Origin: Gammaproteobacteria bacterium
GTDB lineage: Bacteria; Pseudomonadota; Gammaproteobacteria; Xanthomonadales; Marinicellaceae
Assembly (NCBI GenBank): GCA_030430025.1
Contig: JAUIGR010000004.1
Location: forward strand, 1-64,000
Length of the DNA: 64,000 nucleotides
Direction: 5' to 3'
The first letter of the stretch is position 1; each line of letters begins with the position of its first letter. The notes under the pieces are model-generated. The model saw only the letters and a list, made by a program, of their open reading frames with translations. It had not been told where the DNA came from and ran no database searches. A program made the position numbers and the translations under genes. Shown here piece after piece: positions 34,299-43,936 of this stretch.

Positions 34299-35648
34299 CT
34301 AGCGTTCAATGACAATAAACCGATTTCCACCACCTCGACTAACCAATAACACAATTGGCTCATCTGACTCCAAATCAGCAATCGCTGCTTTAAAATCTTT
34401 TAAGTCTTTTACATTAACTTTACCGACTTTTTTAATCACATCACCAACTGTCAAATTAGCACGTCTGACTTCTGGATCATCAATAGATTGAACGACAACT
34501 CCATTATCTTCACCACTTCGCTGTCGGTCTTGTTCAGTCAAACCAGCCACTGTAAACCCTAAACCCTTACCATAAGTATCATCACTGCTGTTGCTAGAAA
34601 CTAGGTTATTCCCTTCTGTTGACTCTAATGATGCTGTCAACAGCTTAGTTTTTCCGTCGCGAAAAACAGTCAACTCCACTTCAGTTTCTGGTTTAGTCAT
34701 ACCAACAATAGGTGGTAAATCTTCAGCAAATTCAATATTTTTACCTGCAAATTTAACAATGACATCCCCTACTTCTATACCTGCTTTTTCTGCAGCAGAA
34801 TTTTTAGAGACATTATTAATTAAAGCACCAATAGGGCGTTTCATACCTAAATAATCGGCCATTTCCTGATTAACGTTCTCATAACCTACACCTAAATATC
34901 CTCGTTTGACTACTTGGTTAGCTTTCAATTGATCTGCAACATTCATCGCAACATCAATAGGAATAGAAAATGAGATACCCATGTAACCACCGGTATTGGA
35001 AACAATCAAAGTATTGATCCCAACAACCTGACCCTGCATATTAATCAACGGACCGCCTGAGTTACCTCTGTTGATAGGAACATCTGACTGGATGTATGGA
35101 ACATACTGTTGAACACCCATACGACGGCCTTTGGCAGAAACAATACCTTTGGTCACCGAATGCTCAAAACTTAATGGAGAACCAATAGCCATTACCCACT
35201 CTCCTATGGAGAGTTGTTCTGATGATCCAATTTCCAAAACAGGTAACTGTTTAGCATCTACTTTTAACAAGGCCACATCACTTGCTTCATCTTCTCCAAT
35301 AATACTCGCTTCCAGTTCACGACGGTCTTTCAGTGTTACAGTCACCTTATCAGCACCTTGAATAACATGACGATTAGTCAGAATATAACCGTCTTTGGAA
35401 ATAATAAAACCTGAACCTCCTGATACACGATCTCTATTTTCTGGTTGACCGGGTAATCCAAAGAACCTAAACAACTGTTCTTCTTGTGGACTCATTTGCT
35501 GAGTCTTTTCATCAGCATTATCTCGTGCCACAATGTTAACCACAGCACCACTGGTTTCTTTCACAAGGCCTGTAAAATCAGGCAAAGTGACCGAATCGGC
35601 TGAAGCCAACAGCGAATTTAATAACAATAACAACCAATATCTTTTCAT
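34299..35648 (-). CDS. mucD: Do-family periplasmic serine protease (DegP/MucD)
   Basis: The 449-residue precursor has a signal peptide (MKRYWLLLLLNSLLASA). The trypsin-like domain shows all three catalytic residues: His in LTNRHVIQ, Asp in ASDVALLKVD and Ser in RGNSGGPL. Two PDZ domains follow (about 255-345 and 365-445). It degrades or refolds misfolded envelope proteins. It lies 63 bp downstream of rseC in the rpoE-rseA-rseC-mucD order seen in Pseudomonas-type gammaproteobacteria, and would be part of the sigma-E envelope stress response. Confidence 0.95.
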   Translation of the reverse strand: MKRYWLLLLLNSLLASADSVTLPDFTGLVKETSGAVVNIVARDNADEKTQQMSPQEEQLFRFFGLPGQPENRDRVSGGSGFIISKDGYILTNRHVIQGADKVTVTLKDRRELEASIIGEDEASDVALLKVDAKQLPVLEIGSSEQLSIGEWVMAIGSPLSFEHSVTKGIVSAKGRRMGVQQYVPYIQSDVPINRGNSGGPLINMQGQVVGINTLIVSNTGGYMGISFSIPIDVAMNVADQLKANQVVKRGYLGVGYENVNQEMADYLGMKRPIGALINNVSKNSAAEKAGIEVGDVIVKFAGKNIEFAEDLPPIVGMTKPETEVELTVFRDGKTKLLTASLESTEGNNLVSSNSSDDTYGKGLGFTVAGLTEQDRQRSGEDNGVVVQSIDDPEVRRANLTVGDVIKKVGKVNVKDLKDFKAAIADLESDEPIVLLVSRGGGNRFIVIER

Positions 35649-35711
35649 AAAAAGAACTCCTAATTTATGTTATTTACTCAGACAAACCTCATCAAAAAAA
35701 GTGCGAGGCGA

Positions 35712-36167
35712 CTATAAAAAAGTGACTTCCAGCATAGTAAATGGAGACAGCAACCGTTGGCCAAATATGATCAATAATCCTATGGAAAAAAACAGCCCTA
35801 AAGTAGCACCTAAATCACCAGACAACTGTACCAGTGAAAATCCATAATGACCAAAAATCATCATTAGCAATATCAATAGCACCGGAAAGGTATAGACTAT
35901 AAAAACATTTTTCAAGAGCTGGGTATCAGACCATTGGACACCTACTTTTTGCCCCACGCATCGACCACCACTAAAAAGCAACTCAGGATTAGTCATGTGC
36001 AAAGTTGTCGAGTTTTGCTTCAACCAGAACGATTCACTACCAGTACCGAAAATTCTGAATAATGGTTTTTGGCACTGGCCATAACAACCTGAACAACTTG
36101 GTTTTTTATCAAGACGCAACTGCACTCGATCTTCCCGAATATCTTGAATCACTAACCAGCGTATCAT
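35712..36167 (-). CDS. rseC: RseC/MucC family sigma-E regulator
   Basis: The 151-residue protein has an N-terminal cysteine cluster (CSGCYGQC, about residues 25-32), a small beta domain, then two membrane helices (about 90-130). This matches RseC, which is also linked to reduction of SoxR. It overlaps rseA by 4 bp (ATGA), so translation is coupled. Confidence 0.9.
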   Translation of the reverse strand: MIRWLVIQDIREDRVQLRLDKKPSCSGCYGQCQKPLFRIFGTGSESFWLKQNSTTLHMTNPELLFSGGRCVGQKVGVQWSDTQLLKNVFIVYTFPVLLILLMMIFGHYGFSLVQLSGDLGATLGLFFSIGLLIIFGQRLLSPFTMLEVTFL

Positions 36168-36751
36168 TCAGAGAAATTTTTGACAGGTTGCTGTCTAACC
36201 AACTGTTGCTCCAATTGTTGCATATATTCTACATTATAAAATGAGGGTACACGTTCCCAATACTGACTACCATTACTGTCAATAATGTATTGCTGGATCC
36301 CCGGTGTCGATGAAGGAAAGCGTGTGTAAACAGGTTTAGGAGGTAACGTCAATTGTTCCGCCGTATGAAATGCAGCAACCTCATCGAGCAACTCCCTATC
36401 AGGCAACTGGGACTGATTATTCACAGTTAAAATAGCAACAACCGCAACAGATGCAGCAATGGCTGACCCAATAATGGGCTTCAACCAAACACTAATACGA
36501 CTATGTACAGCTGGTTGCATATCAACTCGAGTTTGATCCGAAGCCAATTTTTTCAATACTTGTTTACCCAAATCATGAACCAATGGGGCATCATTATTCT
36601 GTTGCAAATAGGATCTTAACAAGTGATAACTATCCCATTTATTACTGAGCTGAGCATCTGTTTGCATCCGCTTCAATAAGAACCGACTACAATCCTTCTT
36701 CAGTTCACCATCCATCAATTCAGAAATATTTTGATTAGATTGATTTGACAT
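36164..36751 (-). CDS. rseA: Anti-sigma-E factor RseA/MucA
   Basis: The 195-residue protein has an N-terminal anti-sigma domain (ISELMDGELKKDCSRFLLKRM with WDSYHLLRSYLQ), a single membrane helix (about 92-110, IIGSAIAASVAVVAIL) and a periplasmic C-terminal part. It holds sigma-E at the membrane until envelope stress triggers its proteolysis. It overlaps rpoE by 17 bp and rseC by 4 bp. Confidence 0.93.
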   Translation of the reverse strand: MSNQSNQNISELMDGELKKDCSRFLLKRMQTDAQLSNKWDSYHLLRSYLQQNNDAPLVHDLGKQVLKKLASDQTRVDMQPAVHSRISVWLKPIIGSAIAASVAVVAILTVNNQSQLPDRELLDEVAAFHTAEQLTLPPKPVYTRFPSSTPGIQQYIIDSNGSQYWERVPSFYNVEYMQQLEQQLVRQQPVKNFSE

Positions 36752-37367
36752 TTGTATTTCTCGTACCTTCAGTAATATTTAGTAATTGTAAAGCTTGATC
36801 AACTGCATCTCTCGCCCTAAAGATTCGCGATCGAACAGTCCCAACCGGACAATCCATTTTATGAGCAATTTGTTCATACGATAATCCATCAACTTCTCGC
36901 AAGATAATAGCCTTCCTTAAATCATCTGGTAAAGATGCGATCGCCTTGGACATAGTAGCTTCTAATTCATTACGTGCATAGACAGCATCAGGAGTATCCA
37001 AGTTTCGATAATCTTCATGCGATGCAAAATGCTCAGCCTCATCTAACTCTGCAGAAACACCTTGAATACGCCTACCCTTAGCTACTAAATAATTTTTTGC
37101 TGTATTGACAGCAATTCTATAAACCCATGTATAGAAAGCACTTTCTCCCCTAAAGTTAGGCAAAGCTCTATATACTTTAATAAACACTTCCTGGGCTACA
37201 TCTTCTATTTCATGACGGTCTTTAATAAATTTAGCGATAACATTGGCCACTTTTTGCTGATAACGATTAACTAAAAGTTCAAAGGCCTTCATTTCGCCTT
37301 TTTGTGCTCCAGCAACCAATGCTGCATCAAGGCTCATTTCTGACATTACTTGTTCTTCTTTTTTCAT
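36735..37367 (-). CDS. rpoE: RNA polymerase sigma-E factor (RpoE/AlgU)
   Basis: The 210-residue ECF sigma factor has region 2 (AFELLVNRYQQKVANVIAKFIKDRHEIEDVAQEVFIKVYRALPNFRGE...WVYRIA) and region 4 (ILREVDGLSYEQIAHKMDCPVGTVRSRIFRAR), closely resembling AlgU and E. coli RpoE. The first ATG has GAGG 8 nt upstream; an internal ATG at 37346 is the only serious alternative. It directs transcription of envelope-stress genes and is followed by its anti-sigma gene. I could not find a clear sigma-E autoregulatory promoter upstream. Confidence 0.95.
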   Translation of the reverse strand: MKKEEQVMSEMSLDAALVAGAQKGEMKAFELLVNRYQQKVANVIAKFIKDRHEIEDVAQEVFIKVYRALPNFRGESAFYTWVYRIAVNTAKNYLVAKGRRIQGVSAELDEAEHFASHEDYRNLDTPDAVYARNELEATMSKAIASLPDDLRKAIILREVDGLSYEQIAHKMDCPVGTVRSRIFRARDAVDQALQLLNITEGTRNTNVKSI

Positions 37368-37605
37368 TGTAACGGCCTCTTTGACACAAAGGTTAAATAA
37401 AGGTTCACATAAATATTGAAATGACTTTTACATACAACATTAATAGATAACAAAATAGTCATATCAAGACATGTCAACCTGAAAAATAGAAGGTTATCAA
37501 TTATAACCATCTTATCCTTTTGGAAACATTAAACAACACCAAATATCAAAATCATACCTCAAAATTATCTGACAATTAAATAAACTATTAAAATTAAATC
37601 ATGCT
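37368..37605. other. rpoE upstream region with a small hairpin
   Basis: A short perfect hairpin GGTTAT-CAATT-ATAACC lies at 37492-37508. No gene is visible, and no convincing sigma-E-type promoter (GGAACTT...TCTGA) was seen on the minus strand. The dispersed repeat starts at 37606. Confidence 0.4.
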
Positions 37606-37920
37606 AATTAGTCGAACCTGAAAAATGCACAACTTATAGTTAAACATAAAGAGTTACTTAAATTTTGCATGTTTTTTCGACCAGAAAACAAGTATTACAA
37701 TGCATTTTTATTCGCCGCTTCCATGCGGCTCTCAGGCTAACTTCAAAAAGTTTTCCAGAAACTTTTTTCTGGTCGATGGTGTGGCACATGGACGTGCCAC
37801 CTTGAGCCGTCAGGCTCAAGCAAGGTCAAAAAGCATCAGTAAAATCAAACTTTTACGCTCAAGTCTTTTTTGACTGATACTGAAAAAGACCAGGAAGGAC
37901 TTTTTCAGTACTGACTAATT
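37606..37920. repeat. Dispersed MITE-like repeat, copy 1 (about 315 bp)
   Basis: The left end AATTAGTCGAACCTGAAAAA and the right end TTTTTCAGTACTGACTAATT form imperfect terminal inverted repeats (identical at outer 8 and inner 7 bases). The interior shares long stretches with 60869-61121, for example TGGTGTGGCACATGGA and TTGAGCCGTCAGGCTCAAG. It also holds an internal inverted pair TCGACCAGAAAA/TTTTCTGGTCGA. No protein is encoded. The right end overlaps the stop codon of the GGDEF-EAL gene. Confidence 0.85.
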
Positions 37921-40486
37921 AAATTGCCTTGCTCAGTAGATTAGCACGATCACTTAAAATACGAGTTACTTCATCCGCAGGTATAGGACGACAAAATAAA
38001 AAGCCCTGAAAGTATTCACAGCCTTTTGCGGCAAGGTAATGCCGCTGTTCTTCAGTCTCAACTCCCTCTGCAACAATTTTTCGACCAACCCGTTTAGCGA
38101 TATCTATAGTAGCATCTAAAATTGCTTCGTCGTCACGGCTCAGTCCAATATTTTTAACAAAAGTTTGATCGATTTTTAATGTCTTGGCTGGTATTTTTCT
38201 AATATATTCCAAAGTAGAGTGACCTGTACCAAAATCATCAATTGATAAAGTGCAACCAATACCAACAATACGCTTCATCATTTTTAGTGCTTCGGAGACA
38301 TCGGCAAATTTTTCACTTTCTGTGATTTCAAAATCAATACATTGTGGATCAACCTGCGTTTCTTTAACAACTTGGTTAATACGATTAATCAACTTTTGTT
38401 CGCCTAACTGTATTGGAGACAAATTAATCGACATACTCAATGGCAATCCAAATTTGCTTTGCCACTTATAAAGCATTTGACAAGATTTCCACATCACAAA
38501 ATAACCAATTTTATGAATTAACCCTGTTTGCTCTGCCAATGGAATAAATAAACCGGGGCTGATCAAACCAAGCTCAGGATGTTCCCAGCGTACCAAAGCT
38601 TCAAAGCCCATGATATCCTCTGTCTTGGCATCAATTTTAGGTTGAAAAAACACATCCAGCTCATTATTATCAATGGCATTGGAAAGGTTCTTTTCCATTT
38701 CCTCGTGTTGTTTGGGCGACTCACCTTCCTGTGCAAAACTATACTCAGAGTAACAGTTCTTACCTTTCAATTTAGCATCATACAAAGCAGTATCGGCATT
38801 CTTGATCAGTTGTCCTGCTGTTTTGGCATGATCTGGATAATAAGTGATACCAAGACTGACTGTTATTTTCAATTCACTACCATTTTTCAAAGATATCGGA
38901 TTAGCCACGGCCTTAATGATTTGATTTGCAATATGAGTAACTACTGTTGGTGACTCACCCTTATGAAACCAGACAAGAAATTCATCTCCAGCATAACGTG
39001 CCACAATGCCATATGAACCCACTTGTTCTTTCAAAACCCGAGAAACTGACACCAAGACATCATCACCAACATCATGACCCAATGAATCATTGATGACTTT
39101 AAAACGATCCAAATCAAGGAACACCAACGCCTTGAATTGATCTTGTTGTTCGATATCCATTAAATCTTTTTCTATCATATTAATGATGTATCTTCTATTC
39201 ACTAAACCAGTTAGTACATCATATTGGCTTTCTGCCTCATGTAGAGCACGCAGTGATTTAAAAGCCTTGTACTTGACTAAGTGATCAGCTAATGCACTGA
39301 ATAACAAAGTAGCAGGCTCCCAGTCTAATAAGATATTTTGACCACCAGCAACTAATAAAATGTCAGCACCCTTTTCTATCCAGCAACGATAAAGCATTAA
39401 TTGGTTGACTGAATAAAAAGTTAAAAACTCATCTCCTGGTATGGCTTTATATGCATCTTTTTTAAATTCAAGGCGATTGTTTTTTTGTAAAGCACGAAGA
39501 ATAAAATCATGCTTTGCATCAATAAACAGCGCTGATCTGCTATCTTCAGAAAAGTCCCATATCAATTGATCGTAAACACCTTGACCACTATTATTGACAG
39601 CAAATAAAAAATCAACACCAGACCAAACAACTAAATCTCGCATCTCTCTTTTAAAACTATCGCCATCAAAATCTATCTGTTGAAATTTCTTGAGTTTATT
39701 TATAAATTGGCTATAAAAGTTTGGTGCATCAATACGCTCCAATTCCCCAACTAAATAAGGGTTACCATCCAAATAAACCGTGTGTAATGACAATTGCACA
39801 TACGATTTCTGCTTTGTTTTTGAAGGTTGTGTCAATTCAAACTGTACTATCGTGGCATCATGATCAATGATTTTTTGCTGAACATCAGAATATTTGATTG
39901 CACTAGATTCTGCTGCCAATAAAACATAATTTTCACCTAATAAATCCAAATGAGGCACCCATTTTTTAAGTGCATCATTAACATAACTAATCGATTGACT
40001 GTTAAGATCAAACAAAAACTGAGGTCGACTACTGTTTGGCATCACGTTATTGATGAGCGTATCATATTGAACGACTTTCGACTGTGCTACCTGACTTTGG
40101 CTCAACCTAGTCACATTAAGCTCCATTCTAGCTGCGAGTTCGTTACTTGAAACAGGTGAAAAATAAGTATCATCTAGCCATGAATCCAACATTTGGTAGG
40201 CATTCACATCTACTTTGACAGATTCGGAAAAAACACCTATTAATTTGATTCCTTGATGACTTTTATAGATATTTTCGATCTGTACCTTACCCTTCAACCA
40301 GAGTGGAGAAATCTCAACGATCAGAACATGAACATCACTTTCTACCGATAAAATTTCCCAGCACTGATCCATGCTGGATGCTGTAAATATTTGATTAACT
40401 CCTTGCTCATCATAATAATTAAAAAATACCAGTCTGTCCTTTTTATTACCGCATGCAATCAGAATGTTTTTTTCATGATATAGCAT
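37919..40486 (-). CDS. GGDEF-EAL cyclic-di-GMP protein
   Basis: The protein (855 residues from the ATG at 40486) has an N-terminal region resembling a receiver-like domain (about 1-125), a middle region of about 280 residues with sensory-type folds, then GGDEF (about 430-590) and EAL (about 605-850) domains. The GGDEF signature reads RYAGDEFL, a variant found in some active cyclases. The EAL domain keeps EALVRWEHP, the DDFGTGHST metal loop and KIDQTFV, so phosphodiesterase activity is likely. An upstream in-frame ATG at 40507 exists, but its GAGG lies too close. The gene overlaps the upstream hypothetical gene, with pilZ before that. The stop codon lies in a dispersed repeat. Confidence 0.9.
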   Translation of the reverse strand: MLYHEKNILIACGNKKDRLVFFNYYDEQGVNQIFTASSMDQCWEILSVESDVHVLIVEISPLWLKGKVQIENIYKSHQGIKLIGVFSESVKVDVNAYQMLDSWLDDTYFSPVSSNELAARMELNVTRLSQSQVAQSKVVQYDTLINNVMPNSSRPQFLFDLNSQSISYVNDALKKWVPHLDLLGENYVLLAAESSAIKYSDVQQKIIDHDATIVQFELTQPSKTKQKSYVQLSLHTVYLDGNPYLVGELERIDAPNFYSQFINKLKKFQQIDFDGDSFKREMRDLVVWSGVDFLFAVNNSGQGVYDQLIWDFSEDSRSALFIDAKHDFILRALQKNNRLEFKKDAYKAIPGDEFLTFYSVNQLMLYRCWIEKGADILLVAGGQNILLDWEPATLLFSALADHLVKYKAFKSLRALHEAESQYDVLTGLVNRRYIINMIEKDLMDIEQQDQFKALVFLDLDRFKVINDSLGHDVGDDVLVSVSRVLKEQVGSYGIVARYAGDEFLVWFHKGESPTVVTHIANQIIKAVANPISLKNGSELKITVSLGITYYPDHAKTAGQLIKNADTALYDAKLKGKNCYSEYSFAQEGESPKQHEEMEKNLSNAIDNNELDVFFQPKIDAKTEDIMGFEALVRWEHPELGLISPGLFIPLAEQTGLIHKIGYFVMWKSCQMLYKWQSKFGLPLSMSINLSPIQLGEQKLINRINQVVKETQVDPQCIDFEITESEKFADVSEALKMMKRIVGIGCTLSIDDFGTGHSTLEYIRKIPAKTLKIDQTFVKNIGLSRDDEAILDATIDIAKRVGRKIVAEGVETEEQRHYLAAKGCEYFQGFLFCRPIPADEVTRILSDRANLLSKAI

Positions 40487-40967
40487 CAATACCCACCCAA
40501 CGGCCATCCCTCAAAACATAAGTTCCATCCAACCCACAATTTAAAGACAAACGCTTACCATATTTTTCAAAATAGCTGCTCTCTACATTTCTGGGAAGTA
40601 AAAATAAATATTTGACATTGTCACATAACAAAGGGTCTCGTTTAGATAAATAAAGCTTCGCATCCAACCAATCGGCTTTATCTAATATAGGGAAAACAAA
40701 AACAGAAAAATGTTTGGTTTTGCTAGCAAATTCTATAGCATGATCAAACTGTTGAGTTTTATTGTGAGCTGGCTCAGTATTCTTTAAATTGGCAAGCCCT
40801 TCAATTTTGCTCCAAAGATATATGGCCCAACCTGTCCTTAAAGACAAAAGCTTCAAGCTGTCTGCTAAACCGTCGGAACTCTTTCTTGACATATAAAGAA
40901 GCTGCTTAGCAACACGCAGCTCCTCTTCTAATACCGCCAGTTCCGGACCACTAAAAAAGGCCGCCAT
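40473..40967 (-). CDS. Hypothetical protein between pilZ and the GGDEF-EAL gene
   Basis: The 164-residue protein has no family that I recognise. An N-terminal helical stretch (AVLEEELRVAKQLLYMSRKSSDGLADSLKLLSL) precedes an alpha/beta-like part (FSVFVFPILDKADWLDAKLYLSKRD) and a C-terminal GLDGTYVLRDGRWVGIDAI strand pair. No signal peptide or membrane segment is seen. Its start is 3 bp after the PilZ stop, and its end overlaps the GGDEF-EAL gene by 14 bp. Both neighbours deal with cyclic-di-GMP, so a role in that signalling is a fair guess. Confidence 0.7.
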   Translation of the reverse strand: MAAFFSGPELAVLEEELRVAKQLLYMSRKSSDGLADSLKLLSLRTGWAIYLWSKIEGLANLKNTEPAHNKTQQFDHAIEFASKTKHFSVFVFPILDKADWLDAKLYLSKRDPLLCDNVKYLFLLPRNVESSYFEKYGKRLSLNCGLDGTYVLRDGRWVGIDAIS

Positions 40968-40970
40968 AAA

Positions 40971-41327
40971 TCACATAGTTTCAGTTGGAATATCATCACC
41001 TCTATAAGGGGCTAAAATAGTATCAATTTTTGTTCTCACTATATTCATATCGGCATTCTGAGCTAATTGAATACCTATCCCTTGTGACTTTGATCCCTGG
41101 GCTCCTCCGGGCGTAACCCAAATTACTTTACCCGTGACTGGCATGCGTTCATCGTCACCTAAAGTCAATAAGACAAAAACTTCTTCTCCTAAACTATACT
41201 TTTTATTTGTTTTGATGAATAACCCACCACTTTCTATGAATGGCATGTAATGTCTATGTAATTCTGCTGCCCCTTGAATGTTCAAGGAAAGAATACCTTT
41301 TTTACCCATACCCCCCATAAAAGCCAT
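40971..41327 (-). CDS. pilZ: PilZ-domain protein (type IV pilus assembly type)
   Basis: The 118-residue protein closely follows Pseudomonas PilZ: GILSLNIQ, YMPFIESGGLFIKTNKKYSLGEEVFVLLTLGD, then GKVIWVTPGGAQGSKSQGIGIQL. The canonical RxxxR and DxSxxG cyclic-di-GMP motifs are not present, as in the original PilZ, which does not bind the nucleotide and acts in pilus biogenesis. AGGAG lies 5 nt before the ATG. It follows holB by 8 bp in the conserved tmk-holB-pilZ order. Confidence 0.93.
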   Translation of the reverse strand: MAFMGGMGKKGILSLNIQGAAELHRHYMPFIESGGLFIKTNKKYSLGEEVFVLLTLGDDERMPVTGKVIWVTPGGAQGSKSQGIGIQLAQNADMNIVRTKIDTILAPYRGDDIPTETM

Positions 41328-41335
41328 AATTACTC

Positions 41336-42310
41336 CTATAAATATTTTTGGATCATTTTTTTTAAAACAATAAGCAACGACTCAAACATCAGCTGCTTTT
41401 TCAGTTGTTTATTAGAGTTTATCACAAATTCATGAAGTAAATCATTCATTTCTATCAACAAGTCAACTCTTTGTTTATGATTTTTAAGACACAAAATAAA
41501 CTCATGATTTCGCCATAAATCTGATGATTCAACTTCACCATTATTTTTAAGTAAAAGAATAACCAAACGCTGCCACATCTGTATACAGTCAAACGTCAAT
41601 TGATCAGCCCAAACATTAGCCACTTTAACCACTGACCACTGCTGCCACAACACCCCAAACAGATCCGTCATTAAGTTCATCAGTAAATTCAATTGTTCAG
41701 ATGATAAAACAGCCTCAGCAGCTAATGGCGCATAATTAACCAACGGCAACACAGCCATCACATCTTGTTCCACATATCCCTTATGTATCAACCAAGTAGC
41801 GATTTGTTTAAATTGGGAAGCATTAACTTTAACATCTAAAATAATACATCGACTGCGAATAGTAGGCAAAAGTCGATGTACACTATCCGTCAATAAAAAC
41901 AGTGTGGCGGATTTTGGAGGTTCTTCTAATAGCTTCAACAAAGCATTAGCAGCCGATGTATTCATCAAATGGGCTTGAGGAATGACTGCCAACTTATGCT
42001 GAGAACAGTGGCTTGTCGAGGTATAAAATGACGTCAACTCCCTGACCATCCCCACTTTTATTATATCGGATCCATGGTTCACTTGAAAAACATCTGGATG
42101 AAAGCCCGCAGCATTCAGCCGACAACTTTGACATTGACCACACGCTATTTCATTACTTTGAGCACACAACATATTAGCAACCAGCTCTGCGACTAACTCA
42201 TACTTGCCCATCCCCGATACACCATGAATAATCACAGCGTGAGGTTTGATATTTTTTTTGATCATCAAATGCCATTGATCAAGAGCCGATTGCAACCAAA
42301 ATTTATCCAT
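41336..42310 (-). CDS. holB: DNA polymerase III delta-prime subunit
   Basis: The 324-residue protein has the clamp-loader AAA+ core: HGVSGMGKYELVAELVA (P-loop), the zinc-binding CAQSNEIACGQCQSC cysteines and the sensor region LLKLLEEPPKSATLFLLT. IRSRC is a typical arginine-finger/SRC motif. It is part of the replisome clamp loader. It overlaps tmk by 8 bp. Confidence 0.92.
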   Translation of the reverse strand: MDKFWLQSALDQWHLMIKKNIKPHAVIIHGVSGMGKYELVAELVANMLCAQSNEIACGQCQSCRLNAAGFHPDVFQVNHGSDIIKVGMVRELTSFYTSTSHCSQHKLAVIPQAHLMNTSAANALLKLLEEPPKSATLFLLTDSVHRLLPTIRSRCIILDVKVNASQFKQIATWLIHKGYVEQDVMAVLPLVNYAPLAAEAVLSSEQLNLLMNLMTDLFGVLWQQWSVVKVANVWADQLTFDCIQMWQRLVILLLKNNGEVESSDLWRNHEFILCLKNHKQRVDLLIEMNDLLHEFVINSNKQLKKQLMFESLLIVLKKMIQKYL

Positions 42311-42929
42311 TCATCGACTCCTGAAAACGAACCATTGTTTGTCTAATGGATTCATTAACCTCAGATAAAGCACAATTGGCATTAATTTTTTTGATTCTAT
42401 GAGGATTTTGATTTGCCCTTTCCAAATAAGCATTTCTAATGGCATAAAAAAAATCCAACTGCTCTTTCTCAATACGATCTTTATCAGAACGTGCTGCAGC
42501 TCTAGCCAAACCAACCTCAGGCTTCACATCTAAATATAAAGTTAAATCTGGCATGGTTTGGCCAACTGTTAATCGCTCCAAAAACTGGAGGATGGTTAAA
42601 TCAATTTGTCTTCCACCTCCTTGATAGGCAAAGCTGGCATCAACAAAACGATCAGAAACAACCCATTTTCCACTTGCCAGTGCTGGCCGAATGACCTTAA
42701 CCACATGCTCATTACGTGCAGCAAACATTAATAATAATTCAGTTTTTGCATCCAAATGATCTGAATGCAGTAAAATATCTCTTATTTTTTCAGCTTGTGG
42801 CTCGCCCCCCGGTTCACGAGTAATAACATAAGGGACTTTCCAACTATTTAATACACTCTGTATGGTTTCTATGGCAGATGATTTGCCTGCACCTTCTGAA
42901 CCCTCTAAGCTGATAAAACGAGGCATCAT
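42303..42929 (-). CDS. tmk: Thymidylate kinase
   Basis: The 208-residue kinase has the P-loop LEGSEGAGKSSAIE, the DRX motif DRFVDASFAYQGGGR and the TREPGG substrate loop. The lid (AAARSDKDRIEKE) is of the Arg-containing type. It phosphorylates dTMP to dTDP. It overlaps mltG by 4 bp and holB by 8 bp. Confidence 0.95.
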   Translation of the reverse strand: MMPRFISLEGSEGAGKSSAIETIQSVLNSWKVPYVITREPGGEPQAEKIRDILLHSDHLDAKTELLLMFAARNEHVVKVIRPALASGKWVVSDRFVDASFAYQGGGRQIDLTILQFLERLTVGQTMPDLTLYLDVKPEVGLARAAARSDKDRIEKEQLDFFYAIRNAYLERANQNPHRIKKINANCALSEVNESIRQTMVRFQESMNG

Positions 42930-43936
42930 GGAGTTTGTGCTCCCTTGAGCATTCTTGTCACTGCCTGCAAATGTTCGTCATATGTTTCCGAAAATGTGTG
43001 TCCACCCTGACCATTTGCAACAAAATACAATGTATTACCTGGATTAGGATGAGCGGCAGCCTCTATAGATGCTTGACTTGCCATAGCAATCGGTGTTGGC
43101 GGCAGCCCAGATCTAGTGTAAGTATTGTAGGGTGTATCTGTGTCTAAATGATTCCTTGTGATATCTCCATCATATGCATCTCCAATACCATAAATAACCG
43201 TTGGATCGGTTTGTAGTTTCATACCTTTTCTTAAACGTCGATGAAAGACCCCAGAAATATCACCACGCTCGGAAGCAACTGCTGTTTCTTTTTCAATGAT
43301 AGAAGCTAAAATCAATAACTCATAAGATGACTTCAGTTGAACATCTGGGTCACGATTTTCCCACGCTTTTTTTAACACTTTTTCCAATGACTCATGAGCC
43401 CGACTCAAAACTTCTAAATCACTGTCACCTTTTACATATTGATAAGTTTCAGGCAAAAATTGGCCTTCTAAATGAGGCGTCTGTATTGACAACTTTTGCT
43501 TAACTTGGTCATCAGTCAACCCATCTATCATATGGTCAAAATTATGATTTTTCAGAGTTGACCTAATTAGTTTCCAATTATGGCCTTCTATTAACGTATA
43601 ACTGTAAGTTTTGACATTATTACCTGTCACATATTCAATTAATTCTCTGGGTGTCTGACTCTCTAAAAACTCAAACTCACCCGCTTTGATCATAACCAAA
43701 TCTGGGTGTAATCTAGCCATTAATTTCCATTGCCATAGTTCCCCATTTCCTTGATAAGACTTGATCCGTTTGACAAAATCAATGAATGTGCTGCCTTTGT
43801 CAATTTCTATGGTTATCGGCAAAGACTCAAATACTGGAGATTTCAGAAAATTGTCATATTTATTGTAAAACAAATACCCAACAATCAATGTTATACCAAA
43901 CAGCAGCAATCCAACTTTCAATAACCACTTTTTCAT
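42926..43936 (-). CDS. mltG: Endolytic transglycosylase MltG
   Basis: The 336-residue protein has an N-terminal membrane anchor (residues 5-24), a LysM-like segment (TIEIDKGSTFIDF) and the YceG catalytic domain. The active-site Glu lies in LASIIEKETAVASERG, and TYTRSGLPPTPIAMASQASIEAAAHP is the family signature. It cleaves nascent peptidoglycan strands at the inner membrane. It overlaps pabC and tmk by 4 bp each, the usual pabC-mltG-tmk order. Confidence 0.95.
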   Translation of the reverse strand: MKKWLLKVGLLLFGITLIVGYLFYNKYDNFLKSPVFESLPITIEIDKGSTFIDFVKRIKSYQGNGELWQWKLMARLHPDLVMIKAGEFEFLESQTPRELIEYVTGNNVKTYSYTLIEGHNWKLIRSTLKNHNFDHMIDGLTDDQVKQKLSIQTPHLEGQFLPETYQYVKGDSDLEVLSRAHESLEKVLKKAWENRDPDVQLKSSYELLILASIIEKETAVASERGDISGVFHRRLRKGMKLQTDPTVIYGIGDAYDGDITRNHLDTDTPYNTYTRSGLPPTPIAMASQASIEAAAHPNPGNTLYFVANGQGGHTFSETYDEHLQAVTRMLKGAQTP

